DNA from: Chromatiaceae bacterium
Lineage (GTDB): Bacteria; Pseudomonadota; Gammaproteobacteria; Chromatiales; Chromatiaceae
DNA length: 64,000 nt
Assembly (NCBI GenBank): GCA_024235255.1
Contig: JACKMT010000001.1
Span: 186,001-250,000 of the forward strand
Direction of reading: 5' to 3'
Below the pieces are notes generated by a model that made no database searches, was not told the DNA's origin, and worked only from the letters and a program-made list of their open reading frames with translations. The position numbers and the translations under genes were made by a program. Below, piece after piece: positions 63,792 through 64,000 of this stretch. Position 1 is the stretch's first letter. Each line of letters begins with the position of its first letter.

Positions 63792-64000
63792 TTAAGCCGA
63801 CTTACCGCGATAGATAACCATGGAGGCTCCCGCAGACTGTGCGTAGTTGTCAAAACCGAGCAGGCGTACATGGTTCTCGGGATGCGCCTTGTGGCAGGCT
63901 TCACACTCTGCCAGGATGGCATCGACGTCGGTTTCGCCGAACATCGGCAGCTTCCACATGTACCAGTAGTTCTGGAACGCATTCTCCGGCTCACAATGTT
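63792..64000 (-). CDS. cbbS: RuBisCO small subunit, form I, C-terminal part (partial)
   Basis: The last 69 codons; the 5' end is beyond the window. The translation includes NAFQNYWYMWKLPMFGETD, followed by HVRLLGFDNYAQS and ends MVIYRGKSA with TAA at 63792-63794. These are hallmark segments of the form I small subunit, so the large subunit gene should lie just beyond the window. The cbbQ-cbbO pair downstream fits form IA. Confidence 0.95.
   Translation of the reverse strand, partial: HCEPENAFQNYWYMWKLPMFGETDVDAILAECEACHKAHPENHVRLLGFDNYAQSAGASMVIYRGKSA

Overview
The window reads as one contig of a free-living or symbiotic sulfur-oxidising, carbon-fixing gammaproteobacterium (Chromatiales / Sedimenticola / Thiodiazotropha-like; inferred from gene content, no marker phylogeny was run). 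The main clues are an Isp-type [NiFe] hydrogenase, a RuBisCO form I small subunit with cbbQ and cbbO, a Gly/Tyr-rich sulfur globule protein, a DsrE remnant, several rhodaneses and a gammaproteobacterial plsX-fab cluster. No tRNA, rRNA, CRISPR array, complete insertion sequence or prophage was recognised.

Layout. 1-3.8 kb: hynS (end)-isp1-isp2-hynL hydrogenase operon. 3.9-9.7 kb: signalling and housekeeping genes (DUF3334, HDOD, phosphoribosyltransferase, a class III nucleotide cyclase coupled to a TPR lipoprotein, Maf). 10-13.3 kb: oadGAB sodium-pumping decarboxylase, sitting between maf and yceD, which are usually neighbours. 13.5-25.8 kb: yceD-rpmF-plsX-fabH-fabG-acpP-fabF-pabC-mltG, then an interrupted tmk/holB/pilZ/tatD block. 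fabD is absent, tmk is inverted, and a segment with an ArsR-rhodanese regulator, a fatty acid hydroxylase and a broken dsrE gene lies inside the block. 25.8-27.6 kb: thioesterase and a class V aminotransferase.

27.7-35.7 kb is the most interesting part. A CHASE-PAS histidine kinase and a sigma-54-dependent response regulator are followed by two sigma-54 promoters facing each other about 3.4 kb apart. Both have the same upstream element (TGTTACACCCT, in the same orientation, 73-74 nt before the -24 box) and a more distal inverted repeat of the same half-site. They drive a 103-aa membrane protein (next to a Na/Pi cotransporter-PhoU-like gene) and a pair of small proteins (74 aa and 37 aa). I infer an undescribed two-component/sigma-54 regulon of small membrane-associated proteins.

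35.7-59.6 kb: gamma carbonic anhydrase, metal transporters (TMEM165-like, DmeF-like), htpX, a coupled sirtuin-AlkB pair, a repetitive coiled-coil protein, pyruvate kinase, an orphan Hcp-like gene, a sulfur globule protein gene, bioA, a diguanylate cyclase, an iron alcohol dehydrogenase, yaaA, a chemoreceptor, a periplasmic rhodanese, mtgA and several small unknowns. 59.7-64 kb, minus strand: cbbS (partial), terminator, a 103-aa conserved unknown, cbbQ, cbbO and a 133-aa unknown. Together the genes describe electron input from H2 and reduced sulfur, CO2 fixation, Na+ coupled transport and a dense signalling layer.
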